Assembly (NCBI GenBank): GCA_022792335.1
Contig: JAAWAV010000019.1
Location: forward strand, 1-34,650
Direction: 5' to 3'
DNA length: 34,650 nucleotides
Source of the DNA: Lachnospiraceae bacterium
GTDB taxonomy: Bacteria > Bacillota > Clostridia > Lachnospirales > Lachnospiraceae
Shown: one piece after another, positions 23,580-31,791 of the stretch
Numbering within the stretch: position 1 is the first letter of the stretch
How the letters are laid out: each line of letters begins with the position of its first letter
Position numbers and translations under genes: made by a program
Notes under the pieces: generated by a model
Told to the model about the DNA's origin: nothing
Database searches by the model: none
Seen by the model: the letters and a program-made list of their open reading frames with translations, nothing else

Positions 23580-25223
23580 TTATCCATGGCTGCCATAGAT
23601 AAAAATATGAGCATGTTCTCCGTCCCACACCACTTTATCCAAAATCATCCTCAGATACTCCCGCTTCTCAAGCACATTCAACGTATCATACAGATTTTTA
23701 AAATTCTTGATCTGCTCCATCAGAAATGCGAGCTGTTTTCTTTCATCCCAGACTCCATCTTCCTCTGTGCCAAGCTTTGACTTCTCTCTTTCTAAAGCAG
23801 CGCATTCCCCATTCAGTCTGCCGATTTCCGCTTCAATCTGGCGGATAAATTTCTCATCACCATCCGTCTTTGCCAGCACACCGATCAGGTTTTTCACTTC
23901 CTTTTTTCTCTTTTCAATTTCTCTCTCTAACAGCTCTCCTTCCGTTCCTTTCTCTACTTTTGTCTCTTCCATCCTCCTGATCGTTTCCTGAAGCATAAGG
24001 TGAACATCGGAGTCCTCGTCTGCATAACGAAAAACCTCTCTGCATACCAGCTCGTCCAGCGTATTTCCCTGTACATTCACCGTAGCACATCTCTCTCCAT
24101 GAGTCAGATCCTTATAAGGACACAGATAAGAAAATTTCCTCTCACCCTTTGCTGTAACCTGCCCGCTCGCATAGTTTTTCGGTCTCATTAAATGGCCGCA
24201 GGAGCAATACAAAAGTCCCGAAAGCAGTGCCACCGGGTTCTGTACCTTCCTCCATCCGTCTCCCTTCGATCGATTCCTTTCCAATAGTTTCTGGACTTTG
24301 GAAAAATCCCTCCCCGTGAGGATTCCCCTGTGACGTCCTTTTGCAATGATCCACTTCTCCGGTTCATTGTCCTTATTCCGATACTGAGAAGAAGAAGTCT
24401 TTGCATATGCGATTATGCCGTATTTTCCGTCAGCCTCCCCTTCCTCCATGCACACCTGACAGCCAAGGTTCCAGAAATATTCATAAGCTTCTTTGTCGGC
24501 TGTGCAATATACCGGATTCGTCAGAATATCCCGGATGGTTCCGATGGAATACTCCTTTCCCCTTTTGGTTTTTATTCCATGACGCATAAAATATTTGACA
24601 ATGCCGATCAAAGACTGCTTCTCCAGATATTCCCGAAAGATAAACCGTACTGTCTCCATCTCTTCTTCCTTCACCGCCAGCCGAAAAGATTTCTTGCTTT
24701 TCCCATTGATGGACACCGTTTCTTCCGCCTCTGTAACAAAGCCCAGAGGGGGATTTCCGCCGAGCCAGCGTCCTTTTCTGGCCAGCATAAGCATATTGTC
24801 TCTCACCCGCTCTGCAATCTGTTCCCGCTCCATCTGTGCCAAAACTCCGGCGAAATAGAGCATGGCCTTCCCGATGGGGGTGGAAGTATCAAATCGCTCT
24901 TTGATACTGATAAAAGAAACATGCAGCTTATTAAGTGTTTCAATCAGATTTGCCAGATCGGCGATATTCCTTCCCAGTCTGTCCAGTTTGTAGCAGACCA
25001 GATAATCGCAGCTTCCCTTTTTGATCTCCTGCATCATCTTCTGAAACTGAGGACGGTTCGTATTCTTCCCGGAATATCCCTCGTCCTCATACTCGATAAT
25101 CTCGGCCGAACCAGAGCCTTCAATATTATACTGTATATAATCCCGGCACATGGCAAGCTGGTTCTCCACGCTCTCGCCCCGGCCTGTCCACTTGGATTTT
25201 CTGCTGTAGATGAATATCCGCAT
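23580..25223 (-). CDS. Large serine recombinase (site-specific integrase)
   Basis: Catalyses integration and excision of the element through a 5' phosphoserine intermediate. The resolvase domain (about 1-150) starts MRIFIYSRKS with the catalytic Ser at S10, then DEGYSGKNTNRPQF and YKLDRLGRN with conserved Arg residues. A Recombinase domain follows (LGGNPPLGF, about 155-290), then a zinc ribbon (YCSCGHL ... LCPYKDL ... ERC) at about 355-405 and a coiled coil of alternating Glu/Lys at about 420-500, the part that controls direction. Length 547, normal for the family. GGGAGGATAGCT precedes the ATG at 25223. It lies with its 3' end next to the junction in the ABC ATPase gene, so it is almost certainly the integrase of the element that fills the rest of the window. 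A recombination directionality factor is not recognised here. Confidence 0.95.
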   Translation of the reverse strand: MRIFIYSRKSKWTGRGESVENQLAMCRDYIQYNIEGSGSAEIIEYEDEGYSGKNTNRPQFQKMMQEIKKGSCDYLVCYKLDRLGRNIADLANLIETLNKLHVSFISIKERFDTSTPIGKAMLYFAGVLAQMEREQIAERVRDNMLMLARKGRWLGGNPPLGFVTEAEETVSINGKSKKSFRLAVKEEEMETVRFIFREYLEKQSLIGIVKYFMRHGIKTKRGKEYSIGTIRDILTNPVYCTADKEAYEYFWNLGCQVCMEEGEADGKYGIIAYAKTSSSQYRNKDNEPEKWIIAKGRHRGILTGRDFSKVQKLLERNRSKGDGWRKVQNPVALLSGLLYCSCGHLMRPKNYASGQVTAKGERKFSYLCPYKDLTHGERCATVNVQGNTLDELVCREVFRYADEDSDVHLMLQETIRRMEETKVEKGTEGELLEREIEKRKKEVKNLIGVLAKTDGDEKFIRQIEAEIGRLNGECAALEREKSKLGTEEDGVWDERKQLAFLMEQIKNFKNLYDTLNVLEKREYLRMILDKVVWDGEHAHIFIYGSHG

Positions 25224-25274
25224 AGCTATCCTCCCATCTACGGTTATTTACATCTCACAATCTGACAGTCTCTC

Positions 25275-25364
25275 TTATAAATGAAATTGTTCTGCCACGA
25301 TACTAATTTTTTCAACTGCCCTATCAAAACAGGTAATTTATATATCTTTTAAATCCTTTGCCAT
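25275..25364 (-). pseudogene. Possible remnant of a HEPN partner of the orphan MNT gene
   Basis: Ten bases after the nucleotidyltransferase stop, an ATG opens MAKDLKDI, then a TAA, then in the same frame ITCFDRAVEKISIVAEQFHL and a stop. The position and the pattern KDLxxI-x-x-CxDRAVEKI resemble the N-terminus of DUF86/HEPN toxins, which normally follow the MNT gene directly. The stretch is very short, so this is a suggestion only. Confidence 0.25.
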
Positions 25365-25374
25365 TTTGAATATT

Positions 25375-25677
25375 TCATGCAACAAGCAGCCTCTCTCTCA
25401 TTATTATATTATAAAAGTCACTGTCCTTATTAACTTCATTGATCTCAAAAACATCCACGTCTTTCTTTAGCACCTCACGAAGCTCTTCGGCAAGCGCAAA
25501 AATCATTGTACGTTTAAAATTTTCTCCCCCAAACACCAGAAAATCAATATCGCTGTTTTCATCCGCTTCTCCTCTGGCATATGGCCCAAATAAATAGATT
25601 TCTTTTACCCCATATTGTTCAGCAATCGGTTTAACCAAACTTGCAATATCTTGTACTATAAATACCTTGTTATTCAT
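25375..25677 (-). CDS. Orphan MNT-type nucleotidyltransferase (MntA-like antitoxin)
   Basis: A 100-residue minimal nucleotidyltransferase of the MNT/NTP_transf_2 family; relatives are antitoxins that AMPylate HEPN ribonucleases. The metal-binding acidic pair is intact (SDIDFLV, D43 and D45), but the signature Gly-Ser is Gly-Pro (LFGPYARGEADENSDID, P32), which may weaken nucleotide binding. The third acidic residue is probably in KKDVDVFEIN. GAGGAAATGGAAAG precedes the ATG. No intact HEPN gene follows, only a possible remnant. It sits between the recombinase and a broken AAA gene in the element. It may still be a functional antitoxin or a relic. Confidence 0.8.
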   Translation of the reverse strand: MNNKVFIVQDIASLVKPIAEQYGVKEIYLFGPYARGEADENSDIDFLVFGGENFKRTMIFALAEELREVLKKDVDVFEINEVNKDSDFYNIIMRERLLVA

Positions 25678-25776
25678 CTTTCCATTTCCTCTCTGTTATG
25701 GAATATCCGGTATTTTTTACCAGATTAGCCCTGCCATTAAAAAGGAAACCCCGTTTCTTCTGTATTCTGTTCCTGT

Positions 25777-27467
25777 TTAATTGCCTCCCTCGATCAATAC
25801 TTTTTTTCCCTGAAATGCAAAACCATACGTTCTGATCCGTTCTTTCGGTATTCCTCTCGCCCTCAGAGCCGCTTCATAATTTTTTTCTTCAATCTGCCTA
25901 AGCGCCGCCTGCACGGTATCCGTCAAATCCTTTTCTATGCGCGGTTTAAAAACCCTGAATTCCAGTATTATGGCGTCATCCTTTTCATCGACCGGCTCCA
26001 GCATAACATCGTAACGGCCAAAGCCGCTCTCACGGTTGGAGGTGAATACGTAGCGGCCTTTCAGTTCCGCCATCAGGCCCAGGACAAAGCCATGATAAAA
26101 TTTTTCAGGTTCCTCCTTCGCCGGATTCTTCCCTGTATCAAAATAACTGAATACCGCCTGCGTCACTTCATTCATGTATTCATTCATCGCTTCCACGTCG
26201 CCAAGGAGCATTGCCTGGATAAAATCTGTATATCGGTCATTCTCCTCCCAGAACCATCCCCGCACCATCTCTTCAAACATCAGACGCACTTCCCGGTTCG
26301 TCAGCGCCAGCGTATAATAATCACGGCCATCCCGGGCTGAAACCTCCGTCTGCACTACTTTCAGATATCCGCTGGCAAGCAGGAGACTCCAGACGGCTGT
26401 CTTTTTTTCTCCAAGCTGGTTATAAATAATCTGTTCGTCGATCTCAACCGTCAGAGTTCCTCCCTGCAAAAGCAGCTCAAAATCCTGCTTGGTTTTCTTA
26501 TTCCCTTCCTTAAGGAGCTTTCCGACCAGGCTGTTGGAACTGCTGTTTGCCCAGTAACAACGCACCCGTTTTGTATCCAGATAATTAATGATGGACCATG
26601 GATTATAAATATCTGTTTTTTCCCAAAGGTAAAACCGTCATACCAGCTCTTTACTTCTTCCTTTTTCTCAGACAGGCCAAATTCATCCAGCGCAGCAAAG
26701 ACTTCCTCCTCGGTGAAGCCAAAGCTGGATTCATATTCCTCGGAGGTCGTTGTCACCACTTTTAGATTATTCAGATCAGAAAAGATGGACTCCTTGCTCA
26801 CTCTGGTGATTCCCGTCATGACTGCGCGTTCCAGATACGGGTTCGTCTTAAATGTGGAATTGAACAGGCTCCTGGTAAATGCCACCAGTTCCTCCCAGTA
26901 TCCATTGACATAAGCTTCCTGCAAAGGTGTGTCGTATTCGTCTAATAATATGATCACCTTTTTTCCATAGTAATGATAGAGATAGCCGGCAAGCGCTTTC
27001 AGAGAAAAAGCAGCTTCACTATCTTCCATTTCAGCAGATATTCCTAAAAAATCCGCCTTTTCACTTTCACTCAAACAATCCTCTTCCAGAAGGAAATCAA
27101 ACTGGCGGTACACAGATTTAATAATCCGACAGATGGTCTTTCTGGCCTGTACAAAGGAACCCTCCTTCACATCTGCAAAGCTTAAACTGATCACCGGATA
27201 AGACCCCTGCAAATCTCTAAAATCAGGTTTTTCCCATATGGACAACCCCTCAAACAAATCTCCCCGACCGGCATAAGCAATGGAAAAGAACTGTTCTGTC
27301 ATACTCATGTTCAGGGTTTTTCCAAATCTCCTCGGACGGGTGAGCAAAGTTACACTGTCGTTTCCTTCCCACCATTCCCGGATGAAATCCGTCTTATCAA
27401 TGTAAAAGAGCCCTTTTGTTCTGATATCCTCAAAGTCCTGATGTCCGATCCCAACCGTTCTTGCCAT
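25777..27467 (-). pseudogene. AAA-ATPase-like / PD-(D/E)XK nuclease family gene with one frameshift
   Basis: The 5' part (from 27467; GGAGGATGATTT before the ATG) encodes the AAA-like domain: GIGHQDFEDIRTKGLFYIDK, the phosphate loop LLTRPRRFGKTLNMSM (44-51) and Walker B VIILLDEYDTP. It reads correctly to SWYDGFTFGKK, then shifts frame at a run of six A (minus strand, 26616-26621). One more A would restore TDIYNPWSIINYLDTKRVRCYWANSSSNSL and join it to the 3' part, which ends with the nuclease domain (ESGFGRYDVMLEP ... AIILEFRVF). In that domain the expected Glu-x-Lys is Glu-x-Arg (EFR). Families of this kind (AAA-ATPase_like plus DUF1703) are abundant in gut Clostridia; their role is unproven. 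Either a pseudogene, a phase-variable gene at the homopolymer, or a sequencing slip. Confidence 0.88.
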
Positions 27468-27493
27468 AAATCATCCTCCTGATTCTTTCCTTT

Positions 27494-27522
27494 AGTATAT
27501 CGAATTTCTACAGAGAATACAA
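27494..27522 (-). promoter_or_regulatory. Promoter of the AAA-ATPase-like gene
   Basis: Minus-strand TTGTAT (27517-27522), 17-base spacer, TATACT (27494-27499), about 25 bases before the start codon. Confidence 0.55.
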
Positions 27523-27596
27523 ATCATTCTTTCTATAAATGCTTCTGCTCTTTTCCAGAGGTGACACAACCATTCCTTCCATCCATTTCCCCTATT

Positions 27597-27634
27597 GCAG
27601 GTACAGTCAAAATCGTTTCTCTGGCTGTACCTGC
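27597..27634 (-). terminator. Hairpin closing the DNA-processing operon
   Basis: A 13-bp stem, minus strand GCAGGTACAGCCA with TGACTGTACCTGC (one mismatch), about 30 bases after the DUF5688 gene. No T-run follows; it could be a factor-dependent terminator or an RNA-end stabiliser. Confidence 0.45.
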
Positions 27635-27664
27635 ATATTTTGGTGTTCTGGTTTCTGCAAGGGG

Positions 27665-28627
27665 TCAGACTGCCCCCAATGACCCCTCCTTCCTCATCAG
27701 CCCCTTAAGCTCCCCTTCTTCCTCATCCCGCCATTCCACCAGCCTGCTTTCCCGGTCATAATAATACACATGGTCAGAGAGCCGGTCCATGGGCGGGACT
27801 TCTTCCTGGTTCACCTCCTTCACCATCTGGTTCAGGGCTCTTATGGAAATCTGCCCATCATCCGGTAAGAGAAGAAATTCATGAACGCTTGAGGGGAGCA
27901 GGAACAGGTTAGCTTCCACCTTCTTTGCATACTCCTCCAGCATATCCGGCAACAGAATCCCAGCGACTCCATACAGCCGGCTTCGGTTGGTCAGCACCGC
28001 AGCAGAAAGGAACGCTCCGCCTGCCCCCAGGAGCGGTTCCATCCCAAGGGCCTCCGGAATACTCTGGACAAAGTAGCCGTCCTGTTCCAGATTCTTTAAG
28101 GCCTGACGGTGCAGCTCTTCTTCGGAGATTCCCCACGATTCAAACACCGGGCGTTCGATACGGACTGTCCCCCATTCCGAACCGCACTCTGTCCGGGCCG
28201 CATAAACCACAGCCAGGTCCTGAAACCTCCGGTACACCAGCCTTGGAATGAGCCGCTGATGATCCATGCAGGAAAGTAACTGGGGACGAATGTAAGAGCG
28301 AATCTCCTCCCAGTCCATCATGCGGCGGACCAGCTCCCGGAACCCGTCCTCTCTTCCTTCCTGACTCCGGTATGTTTTTAACAACTCTTCCACACATCCA
28401 TCCACGTCCCCGGCTTCCTCCCCCGGAGTCTGTTCTTCCCGACAGAACCCTCCGCTTGGCCTTGGATACAGGATGGCCGCAAGGACATCCCCAACCTTTC
28501 GGACGGAGATTCCTTCTGCCTCCACTCCATGATTCTTTAAGGCCGTCGTTCTCTCTACCTCATAGCCTTCCCCAAGCTTCTCGGACAACCGTCTCCTGAT
28601 CGCTTCCATCCACACTTCTGACTGCAT
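27665..28627 (-). CDS. DUF5688-family protein of mobile elements
   Basis: A 320-residue soluble protein recognised as the DUF5688 type frequently carried by conjugative elements of Lachnospiraceae; no biochemical role is established. Landmarks are VWMEAIRRRLSEKLGEGYEVE at the N-terminus, ISVRKVGDVLAAILYP, and a C-terminal half with LYGVAGILLPDMLEEYAKKVEANLFLLPSSVHEFLLLPDD. No signal peptide or membrane helix. The start at 28627 (MQSEVWMEA) has AAGGAGACACC before it; the frame is open to 28756, but the extension is unlike the family. Last gene of the DNA-processing block; the gap to the Rad52-like gene is 125 bases. Confidence 0.72.
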   Translation of the reverse strand: MQSEVWMEAIRRRLSEKLGEGYEVERTTALKNHGVEAEGISVRKVGDVLAAILYPRPSGGFCREEQTPGEEAGDVDGCVEELLKTYRSQEGREDGFRELVRRMMDWEEIRSYIRPQLLSCMDHQRLIPRLVYRRFQDLAVVYAARTECGSEWGTVRIERPVFESWGISEEELHRQALKNLEQDGYFVQSIPEALGMEPLLGAGGAFLSAAVLTNRSRLYGVAGILLPDMLEEYAKKVEANLFLLPSSVHEFLLLPDDGQISIRALNQMVKEVNQEEVPPMDRLSDHVYYYDRESRLVEWRDEEEGELKGLMRKEGSLGAV

Positions 28628-28752
28628 TGGTGTCTCCTTCCTCTTTCTTTGTTTTTTGATGATTCGTTTCTGACCATAGCTTCCTGATATCAGACGGGAA
28701 TCCCGGATAGCCGCCGGGATTCCTGTTCGGACCATGCGGTTCCATCCCATCG

Positions 28753-29672
28753 TCATGCCGCCTGCTTCGGTTTGGTGCGCTTCAGGCTCCGCATGGCCTT
28801 GTCATAGACTTCCTTTGTCATGGCATTCAGGCCGGGGAGCTGATACCTCACAAGCACCGCCTCCAGAGTCACGCCGGTTCTCTCTAACTCCTCCATGAGA
28901 GCCTTTAACTGGGGTTCGGCTAACTGCCCGGTCGGTGATAGCTGACTGGACGGTTCTTCTTCAATGGGAACTCCCCGTATGCGATGTGACGAACGGTAAA
29001 ACGGTCGTAGGTCGTATAGCGGTCCCCTTTCTGAATCACCGGTACCTTTCCTGCGGGAATCCAGATAAAAGGAGCCGTGTAGAGTTCCCTTCCAATCCCC
29101 CAGTTGAAGCAGGCCCGCTTGAAGGAATCGCTGGCCTGGCCCTTTTCTTTCTCCGTATAACTGGTAGTCCCCACGTCCTGTTTGGCGACCCACTCCTGTT
29201 TCTCCCTGTCGTAGACCTCCACGGTGCAGTAGAGGTTCCCGTCAATGCTCTGGTGGGTGCGTCTCCATCCGAAGGGCGTAAAGGTCTCGTCCAAAATCTT
29301 CTGGTCCACCCTTGCGTCCTTATAGAGAAGAAGGGAGACACCCTTCTCACTGACCGTGGAGACCCGGCACTCGATTTCATCTGCCTTTAACAGACGAATC
29401 TTCCACACCTCCGGCTGAGGAATTTTTAAAGCAGAAACCGTTCCTCCTTTAATCGGAGCCATTTTCTCCTCATGCTTTTGGGGAAGCCCCAGCTCTCTTC
29501 CGGTTCCCTTTTCGTCTGCTTCCATGGAAACAGTCTTTGCTTCTGACTCGTGGGAAGCCGGATTTTCTGATTTCTTTTCTGATTCCTTCCCCTTTTCTTT
29601 CGTCCTGCTTCTCTCTCCACCAGACACCGTTATGCGATTCGCTTTCTTCTCCAATTCTTCTTTGATATCCAT
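28753..29672 (-). pseudogene. Rad52-like single-strand annealing protein gene with one frameshift
   Basis: From 29672 (GGAGGAATCAG before the ATG) the protein has a charged, low-complexity N-terminal 75 residues and then a Rad52/Rad22-like domain: FTPFGWRRTHQSIDGNLYCTV, WVAKQDVGTTSYTEKEKGQASDSFKRACFNWGIGRELYTAPFIWIP. After RHIAYGEFP the frame runs into 28920 as LKKNRPVSYHRPGS, while the neighbouring frame continues IEEEPSSQLSPTGQLAEPQLKALMEELERTGV to a natural end at 28753. One lost base near 28961-28970 explains this. Such proteins anneal single-stranded DNA during phage or element replication. The truncated product keeps the whole annealing domain, so it may still work. It is followed upstream by a YqaJ exonuclease gene, its usual partner type. 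Confidence 0.82.
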
Positions 29673-29829
29673 CTGATTCCTCCATTCTGCCTAAGGAACT
29701 TATATAGGTTCCTATCATAAGAAATCAGCCGCCATGGAATCCCTGTCTGTATTCCAGAACGGCCCCTTTCCCATAAGATAAAGCTCTCTTTTATGCTGTT
29801 TCTTGTCTGACGGCTCTGCAGCCCCTCCT

Positions 29830-30756
29830 TTAAGCCGCCCTGACCGAAAACCTCCTGGAAGAAATTTCCCGCTTGTACCGGTTATAGATCTCCGGCTGCT
29901 CCTCCTTCAGCCGCTTTTCATCCAGACGGTTCATGGAGACGGATTTCCACGACACCCGGTAATGCTCATTTTCTGCACAAGCAGTTTCCCCCAGATACAT
30001 CTTAAGCTCCTGCTCGATCTGCCGCTTCTCCTGTTCCATCCGTTCCATCTCCGCTAAAAGCTCCTGTCTGCGCTTCAGGCGGTCGTCAAAACCGACCAGG
30101 GGAATGGTCTCTGTCCTGGACGCCTGAAAGTAAGCGGCAATGGCCGTATCAGCCGCCTCGGAACCGTCCGGAGCAGGGAGCACCCCTTTCAATACATGGT
30201 TGTTCCAGAAATCCTCCTCGATCTTTACCAGATCAGCCAGCATGGACTCATCCCGCTCCAGCTTATAAAACTTGAACTCCCTCCCATAGATCAGAACGGC
30301 AATGTACCAGGCCTCGGCATGGCATAACTGCATGTAGTGGGCGCACTGGAGCTGGTAATGGACGGGGATTTTCCCGTCCTCCCAGTGCTTCGCCAGAAAG
30401 GGGCCTGCGGTCTTGCATTCCAGGCCCGCCCGCTCCCCGACCACCAGACGGTCCACGTCTGCGAGCATCCACGGGCGGGATTCCTCACAGAACAGGGCGT
30501 TGGCCCGGCGCACCTTCTTCCCAGTCTCTTCCATAAACCGCCTGGCAACGTAATCCTCCAATTCCCGCCCCTGCCTCATGGCCTCGTTGTCAAACGATTC
30601 TATCCGATCCGAGGTTTTGTCCAGATACACGTCCATGGCGGAACGGTAAGGGTTCCAGCCACAGACGGCTCCTGCGTCAGAGCCGCCAATCCCCTTCTTC
30701 CTGTGGCAGAGCCATTCTGCCTTGTCCATATGTAACGTGGATACCAGTTTCTTCAT
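29830..30756 (-). CDS. YqaJ-family viral recombinase (exonuclease)
   Basis: A lambda-exonuclease-fold nuclease of 308 residues that resects DNA ends for an annealing partner. Family motifs are KGIGGSDAGAVCGWNPYRSAMDVY near the N-terminus, the acidic LADVDRLVV and the catalytic GLECKTAG (Glu-x-Lys), then YQLQCAHYM. A C-terminal coiled segment (LKRRQELLAEMERMEQEKRQIEQELK) is typical of element-borne YqaJ proteins. The start at 30756 (MKKLVSTLHMDKAEW) has GGAAGGATGG upstream; the longer frame to 30801 lacks support. It lies between the Rad52-like gene and a DUF932 gene, and together the nuclease and annealing protein form a Red-like recombination pair. Confidence 0.9.
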   Translation of the reverse strand: MKKLVSTLHMDKAEWLCHRKKGIGGSDAGAVCGWNPYRSAMDVYLDKTSDRIESFDNEAMRQGRELEDYVARRFMEETGKKVRRANALFCEESRPWMLADVDRLVVGERAGLECKTAGPFLAKHWEDGKIPVHYQLQCAHYMQLCHAEAWYIAVLIYGREFKFYKLERDESMLADLVKIEEDFWNNHVLKGVLPAPDGSEAADTAIAAYFQASRTETIPLVGFDDRLKRRQELLAEMERMEQEKRQIEQELKMYLGETACAENEHYRVSWKSVSMNRLDEKRLKEEQPEIYNRYKREISSRRFSVRAA

Positions 30757-30810
30757 CCGTAACCATCCTTCCTTTCCTGAGTTTTCTTTTCCTTTGACCA
30801 CAGGAACCCT

Positions 30811-31743
30811 CTATGCCGCCCGCACCATCTGGTAGGCCTTATCAATGAGCGGGTTCCCCTCGATGGTCTTTGCGAACAGGTTCTCTTTATAATTGGCGCT
30901 CCTTCTGAGGGGCTTTGCATGGGTGGCAAAATCGGAGACCGCATTGATCAAGCGGTAGGCGTTCTTCCCCACGCCTTTCAGATCAGGGGCGTCAAAGTAG
31001 CGCATTTTCAGGTCCTCCTTCAGGCGCTTCATGTTCTTTGCCTGCTGGGGCGTGGAGCCGTCCTCCGAAGGGAGCAGAATCTCGATGTAATCCAGGACCT
31101 CCTTGTCCGTCAGGGTCTTTTTCCGGAGTGTCTCAAATTCCCTGCCCAGAGCGTCCATGTAAGCAGAAGCCAGGAACAGCGTATCTTCCGCCTCCTTTAA
31201 TTTTTCCCGGACATCCCCCGTATGGATCATGGACCAGGAGCGTTTTGCCGTCGCCAGCGCCAGGTTCAGGGTGTTGGAGCAGACCACCCGGATGGGCGTA
31301 AGGGCAATGCGGACAGCCCCGCTCCCGTCGTGGATATTGGAGAACACCAGGTAGGGGCTGATCCGTTCTCCGCCGATGATATATTCATGGGGAAGATGGG
31401 CCAGAAGCCAAACCTTCCTGCCACCAAGCAGGGAGCCTGCGGTCTCATAGCGGACTCCCTCCCCCAGCAGTTCATCCGTAAAGGCAAACGCCTCCTCATT
31501 CTGGATCACCTTGTAGCGGTCTGTCACCACTCCCAGTACCCTCCGGTCGCTGTCACGGACATTGGCCTTGTACCCTTCGATCCGTTCCTCCGTCTCCGTA
31601 TAGATGGGTTCCTGTAAGACCTGCCAGTCAAGCCCCGCCAGCCGAAGGGCGTCCGAAGAAGAGGGGGCCGACAAGACCCTGGTCCCCAGCCCATGCCATG
31701 GGGTTTCCCTCACATAAAACATGCTCTCTACATTTGCTGCCAT
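30811..31743 (-). CDS. DUF932 protein (phage/plasmid-like protein)
   Basis: A 310-residue soluble protein of the DUF932/LGT_TIGR03299 family, widespread in phages, plasmids and conjugative elements next to recombination genes; its biochemical role is not established. Landmarks: MFYVRETPWHGLGTRV at the start, RRVLGVVTDRYKVIQNEEAFAFTD, SPYLVFSNIHDGSGAVRIALTPIRVVCSNTLNLAL, and a C-terminal NAYRLINAVSDFATH. AAAGGAGGAATTTATTT precedes the ATG. It is 54 bases from the YqaJ gene and 48 bases from radC, in one apparent operon. Confidence 0.87.
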   Translation of the reverse strand: MAANVESMFYVRETPWHGLGTRVLSAPSSSDALRLAGLDWQVLQEPIYTETEERIEGYKANVRDSDRRVLGVVTDRYKVIQNEEAFAFTDELLGEGVRYETAGSLLGGRKVWLLAHLPHEYIIGGERISPYLVFSNIHDGSGAVRIALTPIRVVCSNTLNLALATAKRSWSMIHTGDVREKLKEAEDTLFLASAYMDALGREFETLRKKTLTDKEVLDYIEILLPSEDGSTPQQAKNMKRLKEDLKMRYFDAPDLKGVGKNAYRLINAVSDFATHAKPLRRSANYKENLFAKTIEGNPLIDKAYQMVRAA

Positions 31744-31791
31744 AAATAAATTCCTCCTTTGATTGGTTGTGTTGGTTTCTGCCGACAGTCG

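Noticed and set aside
23380..23600. Frameshift rather than insertion as the cause of the broken ABC ATPase
   Set aside because: Adding one A restores GKSS, but the sequence after that ([14 protein letters not shown]) has no resemblance to an ABC ATPase in any frame, so true divergence begins there.
23138..23614. 158-codon minus-strand frame across tRNA-Thr and the att junction
   Set aside because: Runs through a tRNA gene and its promoter and opposite the ATPase fragment; no domain.
24330..25265. Plus-strand open frame of about 311 codons opposite the serine recombinase
   Set aside because: Antisense shadow without recognisable domain or ribosome site.
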